A stretch of DNA of 64,000 nt, from the NCBI GenBank assembly GCA_965222765.1, contig CBDCVG010000006.1:29648-93647 (forward strand), written 5' to 3'. Source of the DNA: Caldora sp965222765 (GTDB lineage: Bacteria > Cyanobacteriota > Cyanobacteriia > Cyanobacteriales > Coleofasciculaceae). Within the stretch, counting starts at the first letter, position 1; every line of letters begins with the position of its first letter. The notes under the pieces are model-generated. The model ran no database searches and was not told where the DNA came from. It worked only from the letters and a program-made list of their open reading frames with translations. This document shows, piece by piece, positions 20,086 through 28,995 of the stretch. The position numbers were made by a program, and so were the translations under genes.

Positions 20086-20133
20086 ATTCCCTTTGCTCAA
20101 GAAAGATTGAGACGCTCTGACCCTGGGTGTTCT

Positions 20134-20234
20134 ACTTAGTCCAGCGCAGCGGAAATAACTAACCAGTTTGAGAGCGATAGAATTCTTACTCTATAAGCAT
20201 TCTTAATTCTTAATTCCGCGCAGCGGTACTTAGT
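20134..20234. repeat. Element A copy 2
   Basis: Same core (ACTCTATAAGCATTCTTAA) and GCGCAGCGG-type ends as the copy at 16388-16498. It lies 40 bases upstream of the GT2 start codon, and another copy begins at that gene's stop codon, so the GT2 gene is bracketed by two inverted copies. Confidence 0.85.
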
Positions 20235-20273
20235 GTGCCTAAAATTTTCCCAAAGGATAACAAAATATAGGAA

Positions 20274-21113
20274 ATGATGGTTGTTGATTACCCGTCTAGT
20301 AACCCCAAGCTTGTCACATCAAATAACTCAGTTGGAATAATTGAAAAACCCCTTATCAGTGGTTCGGTAACTATCCTGATCCCAGCGCTCAATGAGGCAG
20401 GGAATCTACCCAGACTCTTATCTTTACTCAACGAAACTTTTCAAGATCTTGGTTACGAACTGCCAGTTCTGGTAATTAATGATGGGAGTACGGATGACAC
20501 TCCGAAAGTTCTGGAGAAGCTACAACAAAAATATCCCTTTTTAGAGGTATTTCACCACAGTACTCGCCAAGGAGTTACCCAAGTCTGGAAAACCGCTTTA
20601 ACACAAGTGCAAACTGATTGGCTTTTTTGGGGACAAGGGGATCTCGAAAGTGATCCACGGGTAGACATCCCCACACTGCTAAATGCTGCAACTACTGGAG
20701 TAGATGCAGTCGCCGGTTGGCGACAAAATCGTGGCGATGGCAAAACCGGAGCTTCCCAACTTGCTAATCGAGCCTGTCAGCTAGCTTTTGGCATGACTAT
20801 CCACGACATGAACTGGATCAAATTGATCCGTCGGGATGCTTTAGCAACGCTGCCTCTTGAGTTAATTACCCATCGCTATCTGCTAGCAATTCTTAGTGGG
20901 ATGGGCTATCGTGTTACTGAAGTTCCCACTCCTTGGTATCCTCGTTTTTCAGGAGTTAGTAAATTTGGTTATGGGCGTCTAGTGACTTCAAGTCTTGACT
21001 TTGTCAGGGTATTGGTCTGGTTTTACTTTAATCTGGGTAAAAATAAAGTTTTTTCTAAGTTAATATGGGCGACAAACTTCTATACAGAACATTTAGTGGT
21101 GAGAAGGTATTAG
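20274..21113 (+). CDS. GT2 family glycosyltransferase (DPM1-like)
   Basis: A 279-residue GT-A enzyme. The N-terminal core VTILIPALNEAGNLPRLL is followed by the nucleotide-binding VINDGSTDDT (D70, D74, D75) and a second acidic motif GQGDLESDPRVD. An NWIKLIRRDAL segment and RFSGVSKFGYGRL are typical of dolichyl/polyprenyl-phosphate sugar synthases. There is no C-terminal membrane domain. It probably loads a sugar onto a lipid carrier, a natural donor for the GT-C enzyme at 3413-7246. The stop TAG (21111-21113) belongs to the end of element A copy 3, so the C-terminus may have been reset by the insertion. Confidence 0.85.
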   Translation: MMVVDYPSSNPKLVTSNNSVGIIEKPLISGSVTILIPALNEAGNLPRLLSLLNETFQDLGYELPVLVINDGSTDDTPKVLEKLQQKYPFLEVFHHSTRQGVTQVWKTALTQVQTDWLFWGQGDLESDPRVDIPTLLNAATTGVDAVAGWRQNRGDGKTGASQLANRACQLAFGMTIHDMNWIKLIRRDALATLPLELITHRYLLAILSGMGYRVTEVPTPWYPRFSGVSKFGYGRLVTSSLDFVRVLVWFYFNLGKNKVFSKLIWATNFYTEHLVVRRY

Positions 21114-21207
21114 TACCGCTGCGCGGAATTAAGAATTAAGAATGCTTATAGAGTAAGGATTCTATCACTCTCTTTCCTGGTTGGTTATTTCCGCCGTACT
21201 GTATTAG
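21109..21207. repeat. Element A copy 3
   Basis: Full copy in the opposite orientation to copies 1 and 2. Ends are TTAGTACCGCTGCGCGGAA and TTCCGCCGTACTGTATTAG. Its first TAG is the stop codon of the GT2 gene. Confidence 0.9.
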
Positions 21208-21235
21208 ATATAAACCAAAGGATCAGGTTTTAGGT

Positions 21236-21375
21236 GTGGAAGCATCTCATTTTGGCAAAGAAAGTAGTGCGAGCATCTTGCTCGCTTTCGGTAATTACTT
21301 CAATGCCTAAAACCTAAAACCTAAAACCTAAAACCTAAAACCTAAAACCTAAAACCTAAAACCTAAAACCTAATA
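21236..21375. repeat. GCGAGCATCTTGCTCGC hairpin and CCTAAAA heptamer array
   Basis: A hairpin of the same kind as at 5445 and 7325 (here GCGAGCATCTTGCTCGC) precedes about nine tandem CCTAAAA units. These end directly at the start codon of the HlyD-type gene and leave no visible ribosome binding site. Confidence 0.85.
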
Positions 21376-22707
21376 ATGATTTCTCGCCTTATCAAAATTG
21401 CTCTTGTCATTCTGTTTGTGGGAACAATTATTATTCTAACTTTTAATATATTGTTACCTAGCTTTAGTGATCCCAACTCTAGGATTTATGCATCAAGCTT
21501 TGGTTATCCCGCCCTACAACGTGCCAAAGGTGAACCGATTGTTGTGGAAACAGCATTAGCACAAATCACCCCCTTAGAAGATAATCTAGCTGCACCAGGG
21601 GAAGCTGTCCCCTTAGCAGATATAGAGCTCAGTCCTCAAGTCAAGGGAATTGTGGCAGAAGTTTATGTAACAGAAGGAGAACAAATCAAAAAAGCTCAAC
21701 CTTTGATTCAGATCGAGCCATCGGATTTTGAAGCTAGGGTGAACTTAGCTCGCAATAATTTAGAAATTGCCCAATCTCAGTTGCAATTACTTAAAAATTC
21801 TGCACAGGGAAGATTACAGAAACTAGAGAAAAGTGTCAGTGCTGCAGAGACTCAACTGGAGCAAGCTGAGATGAACATCAAACAGATTCAAGAGATAATA
21901 CCTGAAGCAACCCAGGAGAAGAGCACAGAGTCTAAGGGGCAAGTGAAAATCGTTCGCAGAGTTTTACAACAAACTAAGAAATTAATCAATAAAATACGCC
22001 CAACTCAAGAAAAGTTCTCCCTTACCCAAGCAACCCTCACTCAACAAATTGACAAAGGACGTTTAGCAGTAATCAATCGCCAACTGCAACTAGAAACAAC
22101 ACTGCGAGACTTAGAAAGAACAGTTATCTATGCTCCCAGCGATGGTTTAGTGAGTCAGGTTAATACTGATGTCGGGGAATTGGTCTATCCTGGGATGAGA
22201 TATCCTTTAGTCACAATTAGTCAAAATGTGACTTTTAAAGCATACGTAGATCAAGCGAGACTTAATGCCTTAAAAATTGGCGATCGCGCAACAGTTCACC
22301 TGAGTGCTTATCCAGGACAGAAATTTTCAGGTAAAGTGATTAAAATTAATCCGACGGTAGAAACAACAGCAAATCGTCGCTATAAACGAGGAATTAATCA
22401 ACAATATACCTATGCAGTCTGGATTGATCTGGAAAATCTTGATTTACCCCCTGGGGTACAAGGTTATGCTCAATTCAATCTAGTGCAAACTAGTCTAACA
22501 ATCCCTGAGAACTCGGTTACTCACCTATCTGATGGGGAAGGTATGGTTATGGTACTAGATTCAGGTCATGCAGTTATTAAACAAGTAAAATTAGGAAGGA
22601 AGTTTCATCATCAGCGTCAAGTCTTGGTTGGATTAGAAGTTGGGGAGCAGGTTGTAATTCACCCTAGAGCAATTAATCCAGGAGATTTATTATCAATTGA
22701 TAATTGA
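21376..22707 (+). CDS. HlyD/MFP-family periplasmic adaptor
   Basis: A 443-residue membrane-fusion protein. The N-terminal membrane anchor (about residues 5-28) is followed by a lipoyl-type half-motif (IELSPQVKGIVAEVYVTEGEQ), a long coiled coil (about 120-240), the second half (APSDGLVSQVNTDVGELV) and beta-barrel domains. It would link an inner-membrane transporter to an outer-membrane channel. No ABC, RND or TolC partner lies nearby. Its place between GT2 and acyltransferase genes suggests export of a glycan or glycolipid. The ATG abuts a heptamer array. The last codons (SIDN) and stop run into an AATTGATAATTGG array. Confidence 0.85.
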   Translation: MISRLIKIALVILFVGTIIILTFNILLPSFSDPNSRIYASSFGYPALQRAKGEPIVVETALAQITPLEDNLAAPGEAVPLADIELSPQVKGIVAEVYVTEGEQIKKAQPLIQIEPSDFEARVNLARNNLEIAQSQLQLLKNSAQGRLQKLEKSVSAAETQLEQAEMNIKQIQEIIPEATQEKSTESKGQVKIVRRVLQQTKKLINKIRPTQEKFSLTQATLTQQIDKGRLAVINRQLQLETTLRDLERTVIYAPSDGLVSQVNTDVGELVYPGMRYPLVTISQNVTFKAYVDQARLNALKIGDRATVHLSAYPGQKFSGKVIKINPTVETTANRRYKRGINQQYTYAVWIDLENLDLPPGVQGYAQFNLVQTSLTIPENSVTHLSDGEGMVMVLDSGHAVIKQVKLGRKFHHQRQVLVGLEVGEQVVIHPRAINPGDLLSIDN

Positions 22708-22783
22708 TAATTGATAATTGGTAATTGGTAATTGGTAATTGGTAATTGGTAATTGATAATTGATAATTGGTAATTGGTAATTT
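22695..22783. repeat. AATTGRT heptamer array
   Basis: About twelve tandem AATTGGT/AATTGAT units begin inside the last codons of the HlyD-type gene and fill the gap to the next gene. This is an STRR-type repeat. Confidence 0.9.
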
Positions 22784-22809
22784 TTGAATAAGTTTAGAAG
22801 AGGTTTGAG

Positions 22810-23913
22810 TTGTCAAACAAAAGCGATCTGATTAGAGAACGAATATTCCCTTTAGATCTACTTAAGGCAATTAGCATCATAGCTGTAGTTTCATTTCATG
22901 GTATTTTAGTACCACAACAGAGTTATGTTGACCTGGAATCAACTCTCAATATTCTGTTTGCACCTTTAAGATTTTGTGTACCCGTTTTTCTGACAATCTC
23001 TTTTTTCTTATGTGAACAGAGTTTACAAAAACAAAAAGAAGATACAATTTCTGATTGGCTTAAAAAGCGCTTAACTCGTTTATTAATTCCTACTTTTTTT
23101 TGGTTTTTCGTAGCATCAATGCTAGTTTTAATTAAAGAAAGTTTTATTGGGAAGCCATTTACCGAAACTCTTAGAGAAATTAGCCAATTAGTCCTAACAG
23201 GTAGAATATTTTCTGGTGCATATTACCTGTTAATCGCTTTACAATTATCGTTATTATTTATCTACCTCAATCGTTACTTTCTCCAGTGGCACAATTTAGC
23301 GATTGTTATTTTTTTGCAAGGCTTGGCATTCGGGGGAATTGATTTTTCACTCCAAGGCAATTTGGGAACACAATTCTCTGATTTTTTGCGATTAGTCCAA
23401 CGCCCCTTCTTAATTTATTGGTTTGTTTATCTTGCCTTAGGTGTTTACTTATATACTAATTGGCAAGTATTGCGTCAAATTTCTGCTCGTATTCACACTC
23501 CTGTCAAAATATTATTGCTACTTGTGACTTCTATTCTGATGCTTACGGAAGCTACTTGGCTACATTCCCTAACTGGACAAGAATTTTTGCCTTTTGAGTA
23601 TGCCATGTCATCTTGTATAATCAGCGTTTTTGTTTTGTTTTTTTGTTTAGCTTCTATTCAAGAAAATCAATTACCACCTAAACTTTTTCAAATTGTTCAT
23701 CTGTTATCAAAATACAGTCTAGGTATTTTTTGTATTAATGGCATTCTTTTTCATATTCTTGTTGTCTTTAGTAGTTTTATTCTTCCAGACTTGACTTACA
23801 ATTTGCCTGAAATTATAGTAATCAAAGTTTTGGGAACAGCACTTCTGCTCTCTGTTTCATTGGGATTCTCAATTGTACTAGAACGCTTCGGCTTGGGAAA
23901 GTGCGTCTCTTAG
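22810..23913 (+). CDS. Acyltransferase 3 family membrane protein
   Basis: A 367-residue protein with about ten hydrophobic segments. The opening RIFPLDLLKAISIIAVVSFHG holds the catalytic-type histidine after the first helix, and KRLTRLLIPTFFWFF is the typical second motif of OafA/WecH-like acyltransferases. It probably O-acetylates or otherwise acylates an extracellular polysaccharide. The start is TTG at 22810 with a weak AGAAGAGG 7-14 bases upstream. It is on the same strand and next to the adaptor gene, fitting a surface-glycan locus. Confidence 0.85.
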   Translation: MSNKSDLIRERIFPLDLLKAISIIAVVSFHGILVPQQSYVDLESTLNILFAPLRFCVPVFLTISFFLCEQSLQKQKEDTISDWLKKRLTRLLIPTFFWFFVASMLVLIKESFIGKPFTETLREISQLVLTGRIFSGAYYLLIALQLSLLFIYLNRYFLQWHNLAIVIFLQGLAFGGIDFSLQGNLGTQFSDFLRLVQRPFLIYWFVYLALGVYLYTNWQVLRQISARIHTPVKILLLLVTSILMLTEATWLHSLTGQEFLPFEYAMSSCIISVFVLFFCLASIQENQLPPKLFQIVHLLSKYSLGIFCINGILFHILVVFSSFILPDLTYNLPEIIVIKVLGTALLLSVSLGFSIVLERFGLGKCVS

Positions 23914-24000
23914 TATTTAATAAAAAGTGTTAGGTGCTAGGTGTTAAATAACGAGATTTTTTACTTGCTCTATTAGCCAACTCATTTCAACCCTTCTCAA

Positions 24001-24318
24001 TTAAAAACCCTCTATTAGAGCTTTTAAATCCTCGTACTGATAAGGTGGTCGCTTTCTAATAGCTAGGACAGAAATAAGTTTGATATCTTCTTCTATTAGG
24101 TAGACCACTCGCCAATATTCTATGCGAATGCGGCGAAGTTCTGTACCTAATTCTAATTCTATTCCAGCTTTACCAATATCTAGGAGTTGGCTATTTTCAG
24201 GGCGTGGCTCCTGTTGCAATGCTTTCAAGGTGCGAATCAATCTTTGGCGGATATTACCGGGTGAGCTTCGCACCTCTTTACTAACTTGCTCGCTTACTTC
24301 AACTAGGTAAGAGTCCAT
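24001..24318 (-). CDS. RelE/ParE-like toxin
   Basis: A 105-residue basic protein with the compact RelE-type fold signature (RQRLIRTLKALQQEPRP, ELELGTELRRIRIEYWRVVYLIEED, VLAIRKRPPY). Probably an mRNA interferase or gyrase-type toxin of a type II system. It overlaps the upstream antitoxin gene by 20 bases, a typical arrangement. Which target it has cannot be read from the sequence. Confidence 0.8.
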   Translation of the reverse strand: MDSYLVEVSEQVSKEVRSSPGNIRQRLIRTLKALQQEPRPENSQLLDIGKAGIELELGTELRRIRIEYWRVVYLIEEDIKLISVLAIRKRPPYQYEDLKALIEGF

Positions 24319-24556
24319 CAGTAATAAGTTCTTGTTCCAACGTTTCTAAGGAAACCATCTTCATTTCACCTGCTGCCCGTTTTTCTAACCATTCTTTCAG
24401 AGTAGCACTGTCCTGTTGATCTTCTATTTGAGTGATTAACTCTTGCCAAGAAGCAAGTATAGCTTGCCAAACTTTTAAGGGAACTAGTACTTCTGTCTTA
24501 TTTCCGTTAGCATCCGTTACATATCGAACCTCTGCCAACACATCTGGAGTTGTCAT
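24299..24556 (-). CDS. Antitoxin partner of the RelE/ParE-like toxin
   Basis: An 85-residue acidic protein with a beta-strand start (EVRYVTDANGNKTEVLVPLKVWQAIL) and a helical C-terminal half rich in Glu and Lys. This is a common cyanobacterial antitoxin type paired with RelE-like toxins. It overlaps the toxin gene by 20 bases. It would bind the toxin and repress the shared promoter. Confidence 0.75.
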   Translation of the reverse strand: MTTPDVLAEVRYVTDANGNKTEVLVPLKVWQAILASWQELITQIEDQQDSATLKEWLEKRAAGEMKMVSLETLEQELITDGLLPS

Positions 24557-24620
24557 GTTGTTTCCTGTAGTCTTATGCTTGCAAATTCTTTAAGTTAATT
24601 TATTGCTTTGGTCAATATTT

Positions 24621-25833
24621 TTATTGTGACTGAGAAACTAACGCTTCTGCTTGGTAGCGAATATTTGCTTGCTTGAATCGCCTTAGTGCTTCCCCTAAGC
24701 GATCGCACTCAGCAATTAAACTAATTCTTACATAACCTTCACCGCCAACACCAAAAGCATTACCAGGGGTCACCACTACTCCAGTTTGTTGTAGCACATC
24801 TAGAGCAAAATCTGTTGAATTAGTACCAACAGGACAAGGAACCCAAAGATACATAGTCGCTCTAGACTTGGGAACATCCCAACCCAATTCTGCCAACCCC
24901 TCAATGAGAAAATCTCGACGGCGACGGTAGCGGCTTTGGACTTTATCCAGGTAGATATCCGGCAACTGTAAGGCAGTTTCCGCTGCAGTTTGCAAGGCAG
25001 CAAAAATGCCATAGTCCAGATTAGTTTTTAATGTCCGCAAACCTTGGATAATGTGGCGATTACCGACAACAAAACCAACGCGCCAGCCTGCCATATTGTA
25101 GGTTTTCGATAAGGTATGAAACTCAACACCAATTTCCTTTGCACCAGGAATTTCTAGCAAGCTGGTAGGTTGATAACCGTCAAACGCTAGTTCGGCGTAA
25201 CACAAATCATGAACTAGCAGAATTGAATATTTACGAGCAAAGGCAACAATTTCTTCAAAAAACTCCCTGGGAGCGGTGGCAGTGGTGGGATTACTGGGAT
25301 AGTTGAAATAGAGAATCTTCGCTTGCTTCGCTACTTCATCGGGAATTGCTGCTAAATCAATCAACCAGTCGTTTTCCGGCTTCAGAATCAGACTGTGGAT
25401 AGTACCACCAGCAATCAGAGGCCCCCCGAAAATGGGCAGGATAGGCAGGACTTGGTACTAAAATCAAATCACCAGGATTGACGTAAGCTAGGGCAAGGTG
25501 AGTTAGCCCTTCTTTTGAACCCAACAAGGGTAAAGCTTCGCTATCTGAGTCTAGCTCAACATCATAACGGCGATGATACCAATTGGTGATTGCTTGGCGG
25601 AAATTAGCAGTACCTTCAAAAGGCGGGTAGCCGTGATTAGCAGGATTTTGCAAAGCTGCGATTGCCGCTTCAATTACTGGCTCAGGTGCTGCCCCATCAG
25701 GATTCCCCATCCCCAAGTCTATCAAATCAAGTCCCTGTTCTCGAGCACGAGCTTTCAGTTCATCTAAACGAGCAAATACATAAGGAGGTAGTGCACTCAA
25801 ACGCTCTGCTGGGGTGATCCAATCTAGATTCAT
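24621..25833 (-). pseudogene. AlaC-like class I/II aminotransferase, one-base frameshift
   Basis: The intact protein would have about 403 residues and resembles E. coli AlaC (LPPYVF, DLGMGNPDGAAPE, LLGSKEGLTHL, PLP lysine in HTLSKTYNMAGWR). PLP-dependent amino-group transfer between alanine or a related amino acid and 2-oxo acids is expected; many databases call such proteins LL-diaminopimelate or aspartate aminotransferase. The first frame (from 25833) ends after PAYPAHFRG; the second carries PLIAGGTIHSLILKPEND onward. Removing one base from the run CCCCCC at 25422-25427 joins them perfectly, and the span is 3n+1 bases. All catalytic regions are otherwise intact. A recent mutation, ribosomal slippage or sequencing error are all possible. 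Confidence 0.85.
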
Positions 25834-25868
25834 TGTTAGTAGGTTGGTGGTTGTTATTCGTTTAATAA

Positions 25869-26708
25869 TTACATTTCATCAGGGTTAATTCCCATTTGGC
25901 GTAACCGCTCAGCTAGTCGCTCGGCTCGTTGTCGTTCTTGTTCGGCTCGTTGTCGTTCTTGTTCGGCTCGTTGTCGTTCCTGTTCAGCTCGTTGTCGTTC
26001 CTGCTCCAATTGAGAGGTTAATAGGCGTGAGCGCTCTGCCCCAGTTAACAAAAGATTTCCTTGATTATCCCACCAACGTAGCCAAGGAAGTTCTACTTCG
26101 TCATATTCTCCTTGCCAGATACCCAACTCGACACCCATCGCCGGAATCAGATAATGACCACGCTCATTAGCCCTCATCAGCTCATAAGAACCCTCTACCA
26201 AATGATACATCTCTACTGAAGCTTTTTTAACCTCGTAAATACCATAAAAAGGCACTCGAATTGCTTGCTCATACACCCAAAATTTGCCAGCCTTCTTTTT
26301 GTCCTCCTGATTATCTAGGGAAGGGGGCGTTTTGTCTCGTTCTTCTAAACCATCCCCTGAGACAAATTCCACGACAATCAGCGGTGCAACAAACTCCTTC
26401 CACAATACATAAGAGCGCCGCATCTCACCATCTAGTAGAGGTGGTATGTTAGGAACATAAAACCAATCAGGAGCTTCAGCACCTCTTTCTGGAGGTTCAG
26501 TTAAACGCCAATAAATGCCACTATCTTGACCAATACGATATTGTCCATCAGGATGAAGTTGCTGCAAGACAGGTCTGATAGAATCGGTTAGTAGAACGCT
26601 TTGCGGATGTTCTTGAAAATTTTTCACAAATGTACCATCAGACTCCGGTAACTGAGTGTGGTCTGGAAGACCAGTAATTGTAGGGTTGGGAGATTTAGCA
26701 AGGGTCAT
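25869..26708 (-). CDS. Uma2 family (DUF820) nuclease-like protein
   Basis: A 279-residue member of a family greatly expanded in cyanobacteria with a PD-(D/E)xK-like fold. FVAPLIVVEFVSGDG and the following KFWVYEQAIRVPFYGIYEV segment carry the usual acidic and lysine positions. The C-terminus is a run of four QERQRAE heptads predicted to form a coiled coil, encoded by near-identical tandem DNA repeats at about 25910-26000. Function of the family is unproven; a selfish or defence nuclease has been suggested. Confidence 0.8.
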   Translation of the reverse strand: MTLAKSPNPTITGLPDHTQLPESDGTFVKNFQEHPQSVLLTDSIRPVLQQLHPDGQYRIGQDSGIYWRLTEPPERGAEAPDWFYVPNIPPLLDGEMRRSYVLWKEFVAPLIVVEFVSGDGLEERDKTPPSLDNQEDKKKAGKFWVYEQAIRVPFYGIYEVKKASVEMYHLVEGSYELMRANERGHYLIPAMGVELGIWQGEYDEVELPWLRWWDNQGNLLLTGAERSRLLTSQLEQERQRAEQERQRAEQERQRAEQERQRAERLAERLRQMGINPDEM

Positions 26709-26769
26709 AATAGGGGTTGCTGAATAAGTCTATTGATTCAGGTTGTGAAGTAGCCAGTAATGAGCATTA

Positions 26770-26810
26770 GAAGGCAGGAGGCAGGAGGCAGGGGGCAGGA
26801 GGCAGGAGGA
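26770..26810. repeat. GGCAGGA tandem repeat
   Basis: An array of AGGAGGC/AGGGGGC units, the same type as the one translated inside the GT-C gene at 4668-4799. Here it is intergenic, just upstream of the Uma2 gene. Confidence 0.85.
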
Positions 26811-26899
26811 ACAAGAGTTTTTTTTTCCTAAAAAGAAGTTAGAAACTAGTTATATCAAGGGATTTAGCCATCCTGTATTCATTTCTAGTTTCTCAAGAG

Positions 26900-28063
26900 T
26901 TAATTATCCCTTACCTCACTTACTGCTGTTGCTAAACCTAGTTGGCTGTGACTTCTTTCAACTGGAGTTGTTGTAGAAACCATTGCTGCCATTAACTGCT
27001 CTGGCATGACTTTAAATGGTAGTCGATGGATATCAGAACCTTCCCTACAAGCAACTTCTGCTGCTTGCCTTAACTCTGCTAGGGTAATGTTTTCTAATCC
27101 CAAATCATCTAAAGTTTGGGGCAGACCAATCTCCGTATAGAATGAGTGTAACTGTTGCCGTGCTGCTGCTGCTAGTTGGTTGCCTTGAAGCATTTCTTCC
27201 AGACGCAGCTGTACGAGAATTCCATAGGCTACTTTCTCCCCATGTAAAGCATTGTGTGCTACTGGTAGATGAGTTAAACCATTGTGGACAGCATGAGCTG
27301 CAACGGTGCGACATTGAGCACCTCCTAAACCACCAATGACGCCAGCTAGTAAGACAGTGGCATCTACTACTTCCTGCCAAACTTCACTCCCTGGTTCTTG
27401 AAGAGCCTCTACTGATTTTTGCAGCAGGATATCTCGTAGTACTCTTGCTTGTTGTACGGCGGCAATAATTAAGGTAGCAGAGTCAGCACCACTACTGACT
27501 GAGGCTTCATACCACTTTGCTAAGGCATCACCAATGCCTGCTACTAAGGTTCGTTGGGGTGCTGTCTGAATGATGCTGTAATCCAGCACTAGTAAGTTCG
27601 GACAGTTGTTAAGACCTACATCATAGAGGAAAGCACCGTGGTCAGAATAAATATTGGATAAAGCTGTCCAAGCAGCACAGGTAGCAGCAGAGGTAGGTAT
27701 GGTGATGACTGGTAAATGACACTGATACGCTAGCAGTTTTGCTGTGTCTAAGGCTTTACCACCACCAATGCCGATAATGAGATCAGCTTTGTGGTTACTC
27801 ACAGCTACTCTTAGGGAGCCTAGGGATGCTTCACTGCAATCAGGACTGTAGGATACCAAGGAATAGGTAAGCTGCTGTTGTTCTAGGAGATTTTCTAGTC
27901 GTGGTGCTAGACTAGCCAAAGTGCGATCGCCTCCTACAACTAAGGGACGATTTCCTAAGCTTGCGATCGCTTCTCCTGAAAGTGCTAGTGCCTGAGGACC
28001 TCGCAACACCCGAGCTGGTGCTACAGTTAGGGAAAGCAATGAGGTAGGTGCTTGGTTAATCAT
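26900..28063 (-). CDS. Iron-containing alcohol/glycerol dehydrogenase family protein (GldA-like)
   Basis: A 387-residue two-domain dehydrogenase. The N-terminal nucleotide-binding part carries LIIGIGGGKALDTAKLLA and IPTSAATCAAWTALSNIYS. The C-terminal helical domain carries GIGDALAKWYE and two histidine-containing segments (AAHAVHNGLTHLP and NALHGEKVAYG) that would bind the metal. GldA oxidises glycerol to dihydroxyacetone with NAD; here the substrate is uncertain. Monocistronic by its position. Length is normal for the family. Confidence 0.8.
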   Translation of the reverse strand: MINQAPTSLLSLTVAPARVLRGPQALALSGEAIASLGNRPLVVGGDRTLASLAPRLENLLEQQQLTYSLVSYSPDCSEASLGSLRVAVSNHKADLIIGIGGGKALDTAKLLAYQCHLPVITIPTSAATCAAWTALSNIYSDHGAFLYDVGLNNCPNLLVLDYSIIQTAPQRTLVAGIGDALAKWYEASVSSGADSATLIIAAVQQARVLRDILLQKSVEALQEPGSEVWQEVVDATVLLAGVIGGLGGAQCRTVAAHAVHNGLTHLPVAHNALHGEKVAYGILVQLRLEEMLQGNQLAAAARQQLHSFYTEIGLPQTLDDLGLENITLAELRQAAEVACREGSDIHRLPFKVMPEQLMAAMVSTTTPVERSHSQLGLATAVSEVRDN

Positions 28064-28362
28064 GCCTTGAACAGAAAATTAAGAACTGTTGTGTATTAAA
28101 AATTAATATTACAGGACTTACGCCAAGCCTTCATTTACAAACATAGACTGGCATTCTAGCCAATAGAGAGCAATTACAGATAAATAGTATTAACGTCGTC
28201 TTGGAAGTAAACTTAACTTATAGTGCCGGACAATCTCGTTTTCACTTTAACTTATGTAAAGCAAAGCCATTTTGCTTTTACATCATTAATTTGTCCAGAA
28301 AGATCCCTTTCTTCGGCAAGAAAAAGTGTAGAACTTAATTCCCTGAATTTGAGGGATGAGCC

Positions 28363-28995
28363 GTGCCCAGCATAATCGCGATTATTAATGGTAAAGGAGG
28401 TGTTGGCAAAACAACTACCTCAGTAAATTTGGCTGCAGCTCTTGCAGATAAAAAACGAGTTCTTCTGGTTGATGCTGATCCTCAAGGTTCTGCAACTTGG
28501 TGGGTTGAGCGGGGTGGTACAAGCATGGGATTTGACCTTGCTCAAGAGACAGATCCAACCCTCTTGAGTAGTTTACCTAAAATGAAAGGCTACGAGTTAG
28601 CAGTGGTGGATACCCCTCCAGCCCTACGCTCCCAAGCCTTGGAGGCGGTGGTTGCAGTCGCCGATTATCTAATTTTGCCCACACCGCCTGCTCCAATGGA
28701 CTTAGCTGTACTGATTGAAACGGTACGGGAAGCTATCGCAGCAGTGGGAGTAGCTCATCGGGTGCTTCTAACTCGGGTAGACTCCCGCAGTCTCCGGGAA
28801 GCAGTCGAGGCGCAAAAGACTCTTAGGGAATTGGGAGTTCCAGCATTCCATGCCTTTATACGGGCATACAAGGCTCACGAACGAGCTGCCCTTGAAGGTA
28901 TACCAATTAATCAATTGCGAGGGGAAAATGCTCGTGAAGCTAAGGCAGACTACTGTCGTGTGGCTGATGAACTACAACGTGATTGGGGAAGTTAA
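28363..28995 (+). CDS. mcdA: ParA-family ATPase, probable carboxysome-positioning McdA
   Basis: A 210-residue ATPase starting at GTG (28363, GAGG ten bases upstream). It has a canonical Walker A with both lysines (NGKGGVGKTT, residues 9-18), a VDADPQGSATWW switch and an AVVDTPPAL Walker B. These proteins form ATP-dependent gradients on the nucleoid to position cargo. The next gene overlaps the stop (TAATG) and encodes a small coiled-coil protein ending in Lys-Thr-Trp-Leu-Leu. A C-terminal tryptophan is a hallmark of McdB proteins. The pair therefore fits the type 2 McdA/McdB system that spaces carboxysomes. Without the carboxysome genes nearby, a plasmid-type or other ParA role cannot be excluded. 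Confidence 0.65.
   Translation: MPSIIAIINGKGGVGKTTTSVNLAAALADKKRVLLVDADPQGSATWWVERGGTSMGFDLAQETDPTLLSSLPKMKGYELAVVDTPPALRSQALEAVVAVADYLILPTPPAPMDLAVLIETVREAIAAVGVAHRVLLTRVDSRSLREAVEAQKTLRELGVPAFHAFIRAYKAHERAALEGIPINQLRGENAREAKADYCRVADELQRDWGS

Larger units (their letters stand above)
18606..20133. other. Long gene-free region
   Basis: About 1.5 kb without a credible protein gene; frames of 33-67 codons lack ribosome binding sites and recognisable motifs. It contains the element at 19190-19326, AT-rich stretches, and two tandem hairpins near its right end (20007-20085). The size, unusual in this dense window, and the terminator-like end make an unannotated RNA possible, but nothing proves transcription. 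Confidence 0.4.

Noticed and set aside
21307..21375. Heptamer arrays considered as a CRISPR array
   Set aside because: Units are 7 bases with no spacers; these are STRR-type tandem repeats. No cas gene is in the window.
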